Shown piece after piece: positions 17,433-26,875 of a stretch of 64,000 nt of DNA (its first letter is position 1; every line of letters starts with the position of its first letter). Location: NCBI RefSeq assembly GCF_001027745.1, contig NZ_LECU01000009.1, forward strand, positions 62,001 to 126,000, in the 5' to 3' direction. The notes below the pieces were generated by a model that worked only from the letters and a program-made list of their open reading frames with translations, was not told the origin of the DNA and did not search any database. This DNA comes from Pedobacter sp. BMA. GTDB lineage: Bacteria > Bacteroidota > Bacteroidia > Sphingobacteriales > Sphingobacteriaceae. The position numbers were made by a program, and so were the translations under genes.

Positions 17433-19295
17433 ATGAAATACAGCAATTTTTCATTCCAGTATCACGAAAAAGAAGTCAGCAAGTCAAGAAATATATTTTT
17501 TCTTCTAGTTATATTTTTTTTTATTTGCATCACTGGACCTTATCTTTATACAATCTTCGATCAATACGTCGTTACAAAAATAATCGGGAAAATATATCAG
17601 TCTCACCTCAACAGACTTCAGATCTGTCTTTCTGTGGGTATTTTTATTTCGGCCATAATTGCAATGATTTATTGCTGGGTATTCACCCGCTATGTGACAA
17701 AGGCCTCTTATATTTTTTTACTGTTTTTTCCTTCAGCACTTTATCTTTATGAACGGACCAGTAATTTGCACTACAATTTTACCAAACTATTCCGGCCAAG
17801 TCCAATATTCGATATCAATCTTCTTGACATCCCGTTAGTTCTTTACATTTTTGGCGCAGCAATCTTGCTTTGTAACCGCTATTGTAAGGAGATTGTGGCA
17901 AGTAAAGAGAATGACTTACTTTTCGATGTCCCACTGGAAGATGTTCGTCTAGATAGGTTCGAAAGGGAACAAGTTTACCAGACCTTGATTAATCAGATAA
18001 GTGCTATTCAGTCCAGCGTAGACAAAAGTTTCAATATTGGTATTGTCAATAAATGGGGAGAGGGTAAAACTTCATTTCTGCGTTTTCTGGAAAAACAACT
18101 CGATAATGATCGGGAGAATACGATCATTATCAAATTTAATGCATGGTCGACCCCCAGATCAGCCAACATGACAAGTGATTTCTTTAAAACTATGGATGAG
18201 GGGCTCTCCAAATATTTAAATACAGGATCTTTACTCCGTGAGTATGCGAACGGAATTAAAGAGGTAGATAGTGTGATGAATCCAATTAAGTATTTACCGA
18301 AAAAGTGGATTGAAGAACCTTCCACAATAGAATACTTTAACCAGATCGGAGCCCTTTTAGAAAAACTGAAAAAACGTGTATTCATCTTTATTGACGATAT
18401 CGACAGGCTAGACACCGAAGAGGTATTTGAAGTGCTCCGTCTCATCCGCAACTCAGCGAATTTTCCTTACATTATTTTTGTGGTGCCCTTCGATAAGGAA
18501 TATGTGCTGCACGCACTTACGCAAACACACATTTACACACCTAAAGAATACATTAAAAAGATTTTTGATCTGGAGATTTCGCTGACTCCAATATTTGACA
18601 CTTATCTTCAGCCACTTTTCATCGAGATCATGGAAAATTTTATCGAAGAAAAACTAATCAGGGCGAATCGAGAAGATAGAAATCACTTAATCAATCAGAT
18701 CAAATCTATTTTTCAGAATATTGGATTTTCTAATCAACGGGGTAGTAAATATAGTTCAATAAGGGAAAACCTATTTAAGATTCTGCGTAACAAACGGGAT
18801 ATCATCCGCTTTACCAATAGTGTAAAACTTTCACTTAAAGAAAACTTTAATAAGCTTTATCTTCCAGATTTATTAATCATAGAATTGATTAAATATGAGG
18901 ATTTGCCTGTTTACCGCAAGCTTTTTGAAAGCAGGCGTTATTTTTATACCAAAAGTGATGGGACTAGGAAAGTCTTGGAACTCTATACGGGAGATAAAGA
19001 ACAGGCTACGCCATTACTGAATTTTTTGGGGTTTGACAATGAAATGGAAATCCTAATTCGTGAAAATGACCCTGAAAATGATCTACAACGCGAGAAAAAA
19101 AAGGAAAAATTTACAGCTGAGCCCGTTATTGAGCCTACGCTTATCAGTCTGATCAAAGCGCTTTTCAGCCCACCGGAAAAAAGTGATTATCATGAAAATC
19201 TATCTATTTATTACGAAATCAATTTTTTAAATTACATCCAATTTGGTGATGGCAACATTGCTTATGAGGATCTCGAAAACTTACTCAATGGATAA
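17433..19295 (+). CDS. Membrane-anchored KAP-family P-loop NTPase
   Basis: A 620-residue protein with four hydrophobic segments in the first 155 residues (about 21-41, 61-84, 91-107, 130-150), then a KAP NTPase domain. Walker A reads IVNKWGEGKTSF (Lys212/Thr213), with Asn at the first usual Gly; Walker B reads FIFIDDIDRLD near residue 320, followed by EVFEVLRLIRN and VVPFDKEYVLHAL. KAP NTPases (kin of PifA, a phage-exclusion protein) act at membranes, and many lie in defence islands. It overlaps the next gene by 8 bases. Role here inferred from its neighbours. Confidence 0.85.
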   Translation: MKYSNFSFQYHEKEVSKSRNIFFLLVIFFFICITGPYLYTIFDQYVVTKIIGKIYQSHLNRLQICLSVGIFISAIIAMIYCWVFTRYVTKASYIFLLFFPSALYLYERTSNLHYNFTKLFRPSPIFDINLLDIPLVLYIFGAAILLCNRYCKEIVASKENDLLFDVPLEDVRLDRFEREQVYQTLINQISAIQSSVDKSFNIGIVNKWGEGKTSFLRFLEKQLDNDRENTIIIKFNAWSTPRSANMTSDFFKTMDEGLSKYLNTGSLLREYANGIKEVDSVMNPIKYLPKKWIEEPSTIEYFNQIGALLEKLKKRVFIFIDDIDRLDTEEVFEVLRLIRNSANFPYIIFVVPFDKEYVLHALTQTHIYTPKEYIKKIFDLEISLTPIFDTYLQPLFIEIMENFIEEKLIRANREDRNHLINQIKSIFQNIGFSNQRGSKYSSIRENLFKILRNKRDIIRFTNSVKLSLKENFNKLYLPDLLIIELIKYEDLPVYRKLFESRRYFYTKSDGTRKVLELYTGDKEQATPLLNFLGFDNEMEILIRENDPENDLQREKKKEKFTAEPVIEPTLISLIKALFSPPEKSDYHENLSIYYEINFLNYIQFGDGNIAYEDLENLLNG

Positions 19296-20214
19296 GGAAA
19301 CAGTTATACGCTACATTGAAAACGGATTAGAAACCGAGTTGCTCGACAAGCTCGACTCATTTGCCGTATCCGCCCTTGATAAACGCTTCTGGAATTTGGT
19401 AGGTATATTGGTGATCCTTCAGGAAAAGGCAAAGATCGACTGGTATCAGCCCAATCAGGCACTTGTTAAACTTGTGGTCAATGCGCTTCCAGAATTATTA
19501 GAGGATGATCAAGAAAAGCTGACCACACTATTTGATACGTTGAGGAAAAATGCAGTTACTCCATATGTGCACCTCAGTTACTTCTGTCGTCAGTTTATTA
19601 TTGGTATCGGGGACAAAGATCCCCAAATCGTCAACAGTGATCTAACGGCAGAATCTTATCAAATTTTCATCACCAAATTACAGAGTCTAAATCTCAGTTT
19701 GTTGAAAAGCTCCATAGCAGACGCGGATTCCGAGCATAATGACATTACCGGAATATTTTACCATAATGTGGATCGGTTAGTTGAGCATCGCCGGACGATC
19801 ATTACGGATGGGGCGCTGGAGGTTTATCGGGAGTATATTAGCCAAAATCCGTATGCCTACCTGGAAAATTACATTAGGCCATACTGGACCGGGACCTCTG
19901 TTGGTTACGTGGATCATTATTATCACGTTCCGGAACCTTTCCAGGCACAGATCTTTAACGATAAATTTCCTTGGGAAGATTTTACTGAACTGGCAAGAAT
20001 CAAAGACGTTTCCGTCGATCTGATCGAGGATTTGATTGCATTTCAAAAAGCTTATAACGATAGGCCAGTTGATACCAATGAAAGGACTGTTATTCTATTC
20101 AGCAATGAGATGAGTAATCTCAGCTACGGCATGCCTAGATCAATGGTTAAATTGCAGTCTACAGAGCATAAAGCTGTCCGTAAAGAATGTTTGCCTCCAG
20201 AATACAGTTGCTAA
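19288..20214 (+). CDS. KAP-associated helical protein, 308 aa
   Basis: The ATG at 19288 overlaps the end of the KAP gene, so translation is coupled and the two probably act together. The protein is mostly helical with a YREYISQNPYAYLENYIRPY stretch near residue 195, and no catalytic motif. I do not recognise the family. The end may be damaged: near 20180 another frame takes over with protein-like sequence (LQNTVAKRLVFGANFIKTY) and runs past the stop, which could mean a frameshift. Partner of the KAP NTPase is inference from the overlap. Confidence 0.6.
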   Translation: MDKETVIRYIENGLETELLDKLDSFAVSALDKRFWNLVGILVILQEKAKIDWYQPNQALVKLVVNALPELLEDDQEKLTTLFDTLRKNAVTPYVHLSYFCRQFIIGIGDKDPQIVNSDLTAESYQIFITKLQSLNLSLLKSSIADADSEHNDITGIFYHNVDRLVEHRRTIITDGALEVYREYISQNPYAYLENYIRPYWTGTSVGYVDHYYHVPEPFQAQIFNDKFPWEDFTELARIKDVSVDLIEDLIAFQKAYNDRPVDTNERTVILFSNEMSNLSYGMPRSMVKLQSTEHKAVRKECLPPEYSC

Positions 20215-20445
20215 GCGTTTGGTTTTTGGTGCTAACTTCATTAAGACGTACGAGAATTGTTTCAGGCATATTTTTTCCCGATCTTTAGAAATGGTGTCAG
20301 TGAACTTTAGCGTGAAATTTAAAATTGTTCTTATTTTCAGTTTTTGTTTCCGAATCACTAAATAACTTGGCGACAGTAATCCAAGATAAGCGATGCCATC
20401 TACTCAGAAATTTATATATTTAAAAAATATATCTAATATAAATTA

Positions 20446-21078
20446 ATGGCTCAAACTTCAACTGCACAGGACGCAATCCGCCTTCTGTATATTTTCGTTC
20501 ACGGAAGTGATCCTGTAGATAACGATTCACAAGATTTTGCAGGTTGTTTTGAAGGTAAAACAAAACTTCATGCACTGGACTTTTGGGTACGGTATCCCGA
20601 CTATCTAGCTTACCAATTGCTTAATATTTACGAGGAAACCTTTGAGGAGGAGTACTTGAAAAGCGCCAAAGAAATCCTGCGAACTGATGAACCGGACATT
20701 CGCTCGATTCCAATGATTCGGTACCGGTTTGGTGCTTATGATGACATCAGCGAAGCACTTTCCATTTTATTGTCCAAAGGACTTGTGTTAACCGGTGGCG
20801 AAAAGGCAAATGGAAAAATTACCTCTTATGAGTTTTACGTAACCGAGCAGGCAAAAAAACTCGTCGAGTCAATTGCCATAGATTTCCCAATATTGAAGTG
20901 GTATGATGACCGGACTAAACTGGTCAAAAAGATATCTGGAAATTTAAGCGGAAACGCGCTAAAAGCAATGCAGTACCAACACATGTCCTATGCAAAAACC
21001 AATCTGGGAACACTGATCCCTTCAATCAAAGATGAAGTTCAGTCTCGTCTGACTAAAATTATATTTAACCATGACTAA
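20446..21078 (+). CDS. Lamassu LmuC-like / ABC-three-component middle protein
   Basis: A 210-residue protein. The order ALDFWVRYPDYLAYQL, then MIRYRFGAYDD, then ALSILLSKGLVL and FYVTEQAKKLVE gives the winged-helix pattern of middle components in ABC-three-component systems, of which Lamassu LmuC is one. These proteins link the SMC-like ATPase to the effector. It overlaps the ATPase gene by 8 bases and starts a three-gene operon. The family call rests on pattern and context; a search would settle it. Confidence 0.6.
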   Translation: MAQTSTAQDAIRLLYIFVHGSDPVDNDSQDFAGCFEGKTKLHALDFWVRYPDYLAYQLLNIYEETFEEEYLKSAKEILRTDEPDIRSIPMIRYRFGAYDDISEALSILLSKGLVLTGGEKANGKITSYEFYVTEQAKKLVESIAIDFPILKWYDDRTKLVKKISGNLSGNALKAMQYQHMSYAKTNLGTLIPSIKDEVQSRLTKIIFNHD

Positions 21079-23086
21079 GGAGATTAAAGCGAAACCACAA
21101 CTCGGTTGGCTGGAGGCGATAGCCGAGCGAACCAAATACACTCGTAAAGATATACAGAACTTTGTTAAAAAATATAAGATTCCTCAAACCCCCTCTATAG
21201 GAAACCCGAAAAGAATCCACCTCACTGGCATCGTTTTTAGCGGTAAAAAAGAAGGTGTACATACTAATGATTTCGAATTTAAGTTTGAAAACCTTGGCCC
21301 TGGTATCTGGGGGATATTTTCAGACCGAAACGGCAAAGGCAAATCCACCATATTGGAGGTAATTAAGTGGTTATTTAAAGGCAGGCCAGCTGATGGACTT
21401 CAATCTGGTGTGAAAAGCTGGATTAGATATGCTGGATTAAGCTTTAAGGTCGACTCGATGGATTATCGGATTGAGGTTAATCAGAAAGGGGAGGAATTTA
21501 CCGGCGGGTTGCTACGCGCGCCCGCAAACATGGAACTCCGTGAATTTAAGACATTTAATTCGGAAGAAGAGATGGCAACAGTCATGTCCGACTTTATGCT
21601 AGATCAGTTGGAACTGGGGCAGTTTTCATCCTATAAAAGAGGTGATCACGAATTTGATAGCGGGTCAGAAATCACACATGGATGGCCTGCTCTAGCCGCA
21701 GCGATGTTCATCGGGACCAGCTACAGCGCAATTTTTGGAGATACAGCGATGTCGGGACTACCCAACCGCATTCTAAATATGTACATGGGGTTACCTTGGA
21801 TCCCAACGCAAGCAGCATTAAAAGCGCTAGAAGGTCAATTGAAAGGGGCGGCTACAGTGGAAAATTTTTATATTGACCGGACTAAGGAAGACCGAAGAAA
21901 TCGTCTAAGTGGAATACGCGCTGAACTGGAGGCTAAGTCTAAGCAATTGGAAGCGCTTCCACAGCCACAAAAATCGAAACAGGATTACAACAAACAAATT
22001 GAAGAATTCAATAGGGCCTACGAGTTGACCAATGAAGCAAGAAGGCGGGTCATGGAGGCAAAAGTCGAATTTGACACGATTGACGCAAGTTACAAAGCCG
22101 ACAAAATTTCCTTACAGCATTTCAAAGAAGACCGCGCGGCCAATAAAATATTCAAGCAGCTTAATCCAACTTGTTGCCCACACTGTGAGCAGAAAATTAC
22201 ACAAGCCCAAATTGAAAAGGAGAAAACAGATCATACCTGTGCGATCTGCGACCGGACCATGCTGGATGGAGAAGATTCCGAAGCAATTTTAACCGAATTA
22301 ACTCATAAGGCAGAGGCGACCGCAAAAGCTCAGATGGCAGGCCGAGAACTTTGCAAACAGCGGCAAAAAGCTTTGGAAAACTCCGAACAATGGATGACTG
22401 AACTTCAGCAAACAGCACTAGCTTACAAATCGGAACTGGATGCCGAACAGAAAAGCAGTACTACTTTCAACGCCCTAAAAGAAGAAATAGCAAGATTAAA
22501 AATCCTTGAGCAGGAATATGCAGAGGATTTACCCGAGCCTCTTGTAAGTTTACCTCTTACCGGCAACGAATCTGCCAGCGAATCGGACATTGACGAGAAC
22601 AAAATCCTTGCAGCGGCCATTAAGGAGACAGAATCTCGTTTCAAGGGACTTCAAGAAGATTTGCTTCAGGGCGTTAATGAAAAGATGATTGAATATTGCA
22701 GCAAAGTTGGACTAAGTCAGTATACCGAACTTAAACTGAATGGTCAGCCCTCCCTTAAGATTACCAAGGATGGTGGCGACACTACTTTTTCAAAAGTGTC
22801 AAAGGGCGAACAACTGCGATTGAAAGTTCTGGCAACAATAGCTTTAATTTCAGTAGCAGAAGAGCGGAAACTCGGTAGACACCCAGGGTTTTTAATCATT
22901 GACTCGCCAGCTGCTCAAGAGGTTAACCAAGAAGATTTGAATAATCTGATCGCCGGACTGGAGGATTTAAGAAGTTCATTGCCGTCCCTTCAGATTATAA
23001 TTGCCTCCGTAGCAAATGAGACACTGCTTGATCATGTCGATGAACATCACCGCAAATACGCACACGATCACGAATTCCTTTGGTAA
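21071..23086 (+). CDS. SMC/Rad50-like ATPase with zinc hook (Lamassu LmuB-like)
   Basis: A protein of 671 residues. N-terminal ATPase half with Walker A near 85-93 (DRNGKGKST, the first Gly replaced by Asp), coiled coils either side of a Rad50-type zinc hook (CPHC near 370 and CAIC near 391), then an ABC signature (KVSKGEQLRLK, near 574) and Walker B (GFLIIDSPAAQE, near 607). Such ATPases sense DNA ends or structures and release an effector. Gene order (middle component, ATPase, nuclease) supports a Lamassu/ABC-3C defence operon. About 40 extra N-terminal residues (YTRKDIQNFVKKY) look like a small helix-turn-helix. Confidence 0.8.
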   Translation: MTKEIKAKPQLGWLEAIAERTKYTRKDIQNFVKKYKIPQTPSIGNPKRIHLTGIVFSGKKEGVHTNDFEFKFENLGPGIWGIFSDRNGKGKSTILEVIKWLFKGRPADGLQSGVKSWIRYAGLSFKVDSMDYRIEVNQKGEEFTGGLLRAPANMELREFKTFNSEEEMATVMSDFMLDQLELGQFSSYKRGDHEFDSGSEITHGWPALAAAMFIGTSYSAIFGDTAMSGLPNRILNMYMGLPWIPTQAALKALEGQLKGAATVENFYIDRTKEDRRNRLSGIRAELEAKSKQLEALPQPQKSKQDYNKQIEEFNRAYELTNEARRRVMEAKVEFDTIDASYKADKISLQHFKEDRAANKIFKQLNPTCCPHCEQKITQAQIEKEKTDHTCAICDRTMLDGEDSEAILTELTHKAEATAKAQMAGRELCKQRQKALENSEQWMTELQQTALAYKSELDAEQKSSTTFNALKEEIARLKILEQEYAEDLPEPLVSLPLTGNESASESDIDENKILAAAIKETESRFKGLQEDLLQGVNEKMIEYCSKVGLSQYTELKLNGQPSLKITKDGGDTTFSKVSKGEQLRLKVLATIALISVAEERKLGRHPGFLIIDSPAAQEVNQEDLNNLIAGLEDLRSSLPSLQIIIASVANETLLDHVDEHHRKYAHDHEFLW

Positions 23087-23087
23087 G

Positions 23088-25016
23088 ATGACCATCAAAC
23101 TACATCCCATTGAATCTTATTTCATCTCAAAAATCGAAGCAGGACTAACGCCAAACTTAGATGAGATCGGAGGCCTATCAGCCGTTTCCAAGCAGTGCGA
23201 AGCTATCGCTGGCTCACCAATCTTGGATGAAATTTTAAGTGCAGTTGTCCAGGTTGCGGTACACTCTGACAGCAGTAATAAACAATTAGCCATAGGAATC
23301 TTCAATCAAGCTTTTTTAACAAATAATGACCCTATTGTCATTAGAGAAGCATTACATTTACTCTCACAAAATGCCGATTTATTTGGGGACTGCTTCAAAA
23401 CATTACTCAAACTTGCTGACGATGTTAATCGCCCTGGGATTTTAAGGCGCTATTATTTGGCGGGCGCATTCGAAATCGCTTTGAACAGTCCAGCTAAAAA
23501 GCATGCCCTAATTGGCTATCTGTTGGATACTGATGGAAGAGAAGACGTTAGCTATATTTCTCACCTTATAAAAATTATAGGTTTGTCCTTTACTTTTTTT
23601 GATGAAAAGGACCTCTTTAAAAAACTCGAAAGCCTTGTCGGCTGCGCAGACTACGAGCGTTTTTTCGAACTGGGGATGGGCTCGCTACATAAGGCGTTAA
23701 ATACAGTCACACACGACGAAAGCAAAATGCTGTTCGATCACGCCTTGGAATATTTCAAACATGCCGAAGCGCTTGGTCGTGATGATGCTTTAAGTTATCG
23801 CATTGCACTGGAAATTCTGCATAATTTCAGCAACGGAGAAAAATTGGATGAAATTAAAATGCTTAAAAGCCGTTTGACAAATAATATTGCCGCAACCTTG
23901 GCGTGGAACCCTCAGGATATGTTTCTTAGCTGGTCAGGGCTACGCCACACCGAACTGATGCATTGGAATTTGCTTTCCGAGAAAGTAGGTCAGCTCATAG
24001 AACATTTGGAAGAACCTGGATGGTTTGAGCCCAGCCGAGTTATCGAAGACCATCTGCTAAAAATTTATTCTAGTAGCCGCGCAATTCTGAATAAAAATAT
24101 CGGTAGTGGGACAGATCAGATTATTCAGCCATTTATAAAGCGTAGAATAGCTGACCAAAAAGTTCAGGTTTTCTTACTCGATCAGTGGCTGAAAAGCAAT
24201 ATCCAGCATGAATTGTGGCCAGTAGCGACCCAACTAAAGGAACAAATTGATAATTACAAGGCGCAGCAGTTACTGGAAAATGACCTGGGGACAGCAGCAC
24301 TTTCGTCTGCTGTCCCCGCCTATTGGAAAATTCCGCTCAGAGAACAGAAACAATTCGAGCAATTTGCGTCCACATTTAGGGAGGTACATTCCAACTCAAC
24401 GCCTACGGTCATCGTTTCCATATTTGAATCGCTTTGCGAGCAGCTCAAACCAGTGCCAACTTATGACAATCCAGCGATAAGATTTAGTTTTCAAACCATT
24501 TTATACCATTCTCTTTACTTTCTCAAGTTGAGAATGGATAATTCAAAATCGAATTATCCAACCATGCGCTATCTTTTTAAAAGTAGTAAAAAGCCTCTGG
24601 AAAGCCAGTTGCAGCAAGACTATTACAATTTTATGGTCACCCAACAATCTATTGGTGATGTTAGGATAGAGATTTCTGATGTGGCGAGCGGAAGGGCAGA
24701 TGTTTTCTTCAACTTTCTTTCCTATCATATCTGCACCGAAGTGAAGCGCGAGTCTCAAGACTGTAGTTTCGAATACCTTTCGGCACAGTATCTGGGGCAG
24801 AGTATGGAGTACAGCAATACATCTGCTAAGCTGGGCATATTGTTGGTTCTTGATTTAACTGAGAAGCCGCATGGTATGGGATCGTTTGAAAGCAGAGTGA
24901 AACTTGAAATTGCTTCAACATCGGGAAATCAGGATAAACGCGGTATAATTATCATAACTGTTCCTGGCAATAGGATTACCCCAAGTAAAGTAAAGAAAAG
25001 TAAACAGCAGAATTGA
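23088..25016 (+). CDS. Effector with C-terminal PD-(D/E)XK nuclease domain
   Basis: Begins one base after the SMC-like gene (taaGATG); a longer upstream frame overlaps that gene and is less likely. 642 residues: a long helical region (to about 500), then a nuclease core with Asp538 in GRADVFF and Glu551-Val-Lys553 in CTEVKRE, the D-x(12)-ExK order of restriction-like endonucleases. The last gene of the operon would be the DNA-cutting effector (LmuA position). The helical part is not recognised. Expected action: degradation of phage or host DNA after activation. Confidence 0.68.
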   Translation: MTIKLHPIESYFISKIEAGLTPNLDEIGGLSAVSKQCEAIAGSPILDEILSAVVQVAVHSDSSNKQLAIGIFNQAFLTNNDPIVIREALHLLSQNADLFGDCFKTLLKLADDVNRPGILRRYYLAGAFEIALNSPAKKHALIGYLLDTDGREDVSYISHLIKIIGLSFTFFDEKDLFKKLESLVGCADYERFFELGMGSLHKALNTVTHDESKMLFDHALEYFKHAEALGRDDALSYRIALEILHNFSNGEKLDEIKMLKSRLTNNIAATLAWNPQDMFLSWSGLRHTELMHWNLLSEKVGQLIEHLEEPGWFEPSRVIEDHLLKIYSSSRAILNKNIGSGTDQIIQPFIKRRIADQKVQVFLLDQWLKSNIQHELWPVATQLKEQIDNYKAQQLLENDLGTAALSSAVPAYWKIPLREQKQFEQFASTFREVHSNSTPTVIVSIFESLCEQLKPVPTYDNPAIRFSFQTILYHSLYFLKLRMDNSKSNYPTMRYLFKSSKKPLESQLQQDYYNFMVTQQSIGDVRIEISDVASGRADVFFNFLSYHICTEVKRESQDCSFEYLSAQYLGQSMEYSNTSAKLGILLVLDLTEKPHGMGSFESRVKLEIASTSGNQDKRGIIIITVPGNRITPSKVKKSKQQN

Positions 25017-25520
25017 TACGTGTACGGGAAAATGCATCTTGCACACGACACAGCAGAGGATGCCTATTACCTTGTAGCGTACTGTAACCGCTTGATTTAC
25101 GGGTATATGCAATATAGAAAGTAGCACCATCCAGATTACAAGAACGTGGTGTGCAGTAAGACTTTGTAGGGGAGTGGGCGGTTTGGCTGTGTTGGCTGAC
25201 ACAATGAATAGTCGAATTTAGTAGAAGCAATGCTATCATGCAATAGAAATGCTCACTGTGAATTTGAGTAGCTTAGCCGAACGCCACAGATGTACTAAAC
25301 CGAAAAAACATCTAAGTAAAAGTAACCTCATCAATTATAAATCATAACAATAGTTTAACCCGCTATCAATCCCCATTCCGATACATCATCTAAGAATAAT
25401 CAGCACCTTTGAGTTTAAACATGGTCCGTTACTCTATTGGTTGAATAATGCTTGATCTCTAAAGCTTATCAACCAATAGAGTTAGCTAAAACCTAAAGCG
25501 ATATTCATAAAATTGAACAA
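25017..25520. other. Intergenic region between convergent defence operons
   Basis: Holds a perfect inverted repeat, ACTCTATTGGTTGA (25431-25444) and its complement (25469-25482), with a 24-base spacer; it could be a weak bidirectional terminator, though no T run follows. Short minus-strand frames overlap the end of the nuclease gene and are not convincing. Confidence 0.4.
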
Positions 25521-26633
25521 TTATTTCGAAAGCAGGACACCAGCCTCTACCAAGGCCCTCAAAATCAAATGTCTGGCCTCAGTTCTCGCAACAATCAGGT
25601 CTTTCATTCCATTCGCTTGCATCCAAATGGTAAACAGATTATATTGCGTTTTAGTCGCTTCAGGTGTGGCACATTTACTTAAAAATACCATCTGAATATT
25701 TAGGGTCCGCTCCCATACGTATATTCCGAAATCATCTTTCATCGCCACAATATCCGGATTGCCCAATAACTTTCTGACCTGTGATTCGGTCACCGAGCCA
25801 TATACGCCAACGAAGTGTAACGGACCTTTGGTTAACGTGGAAAAACTCCCTTTTTGTATTGTTTCCTGATCCGTTAGAAACACACGTCCGGCAAAGCTCA
25901 ATGCCTCTGGCGTGGACATGCTATCGGGCACAGCCATTACCGTAGTGATGATATCGGTGTAGTCATGGTCAACCATCGGCTTGAGCATTTTGATGATTTC
26001 TCGGTTCCTTACCTCATAGCTCATTGCTTTCCATTCCAACATCTTTTGGCCACCGCCATTTGCACGATATGCAATTCCGGCAAACTCAATTCGTTTTTCA
26101 ATCGACTTACGGATGATATCTTTGATGTTCGCCAAGAGCTGTACTTTAAAGTTGCCCTCAGTCCAATCGCCTTTCAGTTTGAAGTCGTGATTGAACCTAT
26201 TCCGCTCCATCACGTATTTCTCGAAGTTTTCATCCCGTTTTTTTTGTTTGGTATCAGGATCTGTGTAATTGATAAAGTCCTTTAAATTTAAAATGCTGAG
26301 CTGCTTTTGCGAAAGTTCAATTGCCCTAGCCATTTCTGCATGGCAAATACCGATATCCACTGCAGGTGGCGCCCATCCGGCACTTCCGCTCAGCAGTACA
26401 ATGGTATGGTCTGCCTCTTCAATTTCTTTCAAACATTGGTTGTAACTGTCATTTGTTGCATCGGTTGCAAATTTTTCGTTGATTGAGATCTCCAAAAAAT
26501 CCTTTCCAAAAAAAAATTCTTTCTCGAGTTCTTCTTTTAGATAGAGCCTCAAAGCTGTAAGGTTTGATTTGGGATCTGTGTCAAATTTAAGTGTATCGTT
26601 ATTTCTGCTGGAAATAAATACTTTGTAAGTCAT
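25521..26633 (-). CDS. DUF4062-family protein (TIR-like N-terminus)
   Basis: Starts at the ATG of MTYKVFISS; an upstream ATG would add 18 residues but the KVFISS strand normally opens this domain. 370 residues: the N-terminal 140 match DUF4062 (KVFISS; IEEADHTIVLLSGSAGW; ICHAEMARAIELS), a TIR-like fold often found in defence and STAND proteins. The rest is unknown. It follows gajB on the same strand (gap 242 bases) and may be an accessory gene or a separate unit. The key TIR glutamate cannot be assigned with certainty. Confidence 0.65.
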   Translation of the reverse strand: MTYKVFISSRNNDTLKFDTDPKSNLTALRLYLKEELEKEFFFGKDFLEISINEKFATDATNDSYNQCLKEIEEADHTIVLLSGSAGWAPPAVDIGICHAEMARAIELSQKQLSILNLKDFINYTDPDTKQKKRDENFEKYVMERNRFNHDFKLKGDWTEGNFKVQLLANIKDIIRKSIEKRIEFAGIAYRANGGGQKMLEWKAMSYEVRNREIIKMLKPMVDHDYTDIITTVMAVPDSMSTPEALSFAGRVFLTDQETIQKGSFSTLTKGPLHFVGVYGSVTESQVRKLLGNPDIVAMKDDFGIYVWERTLNIQMVFLSKCATPEATKTQYNLFTIWMQANGMKDLIVARTEARHLILRALVEAGVLLSK

Positions 26634-26875
26634 GCGAGTCTGCGTTTGTTTAGTCGCCAATATAGCAAATGTTTTCCTTGCAATCATCGCCCGTCAAAAC
26701 ATAAGGATCAAAATCACCCATGAACTTAATGCCTTTCAAAAACATTGGGTGAAAGAAATTGAAGATTGCTTTTCTATCTCTCTAGCGCATTGCTGGAAGC
26801 TGGCTCTGTACGGCAAATTATTCGTGTTAAGCCATATAAAAAATACTAATAAGTTTATTGAAACTGAGGTCAGCT

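Noticed and set aside
24915..25239. Two overlapping minus-strand frames at the end of the nuclease gene
   Set aside because: They overlap each other and the nuclease gene, and neither resembles a known protein.
25431..25482. Inverted repeat as insertion-sequence ends
   Set aside because: The arms are only 24 bases apart with no coding sequence between them; a terminator or simple dyad is more likely.
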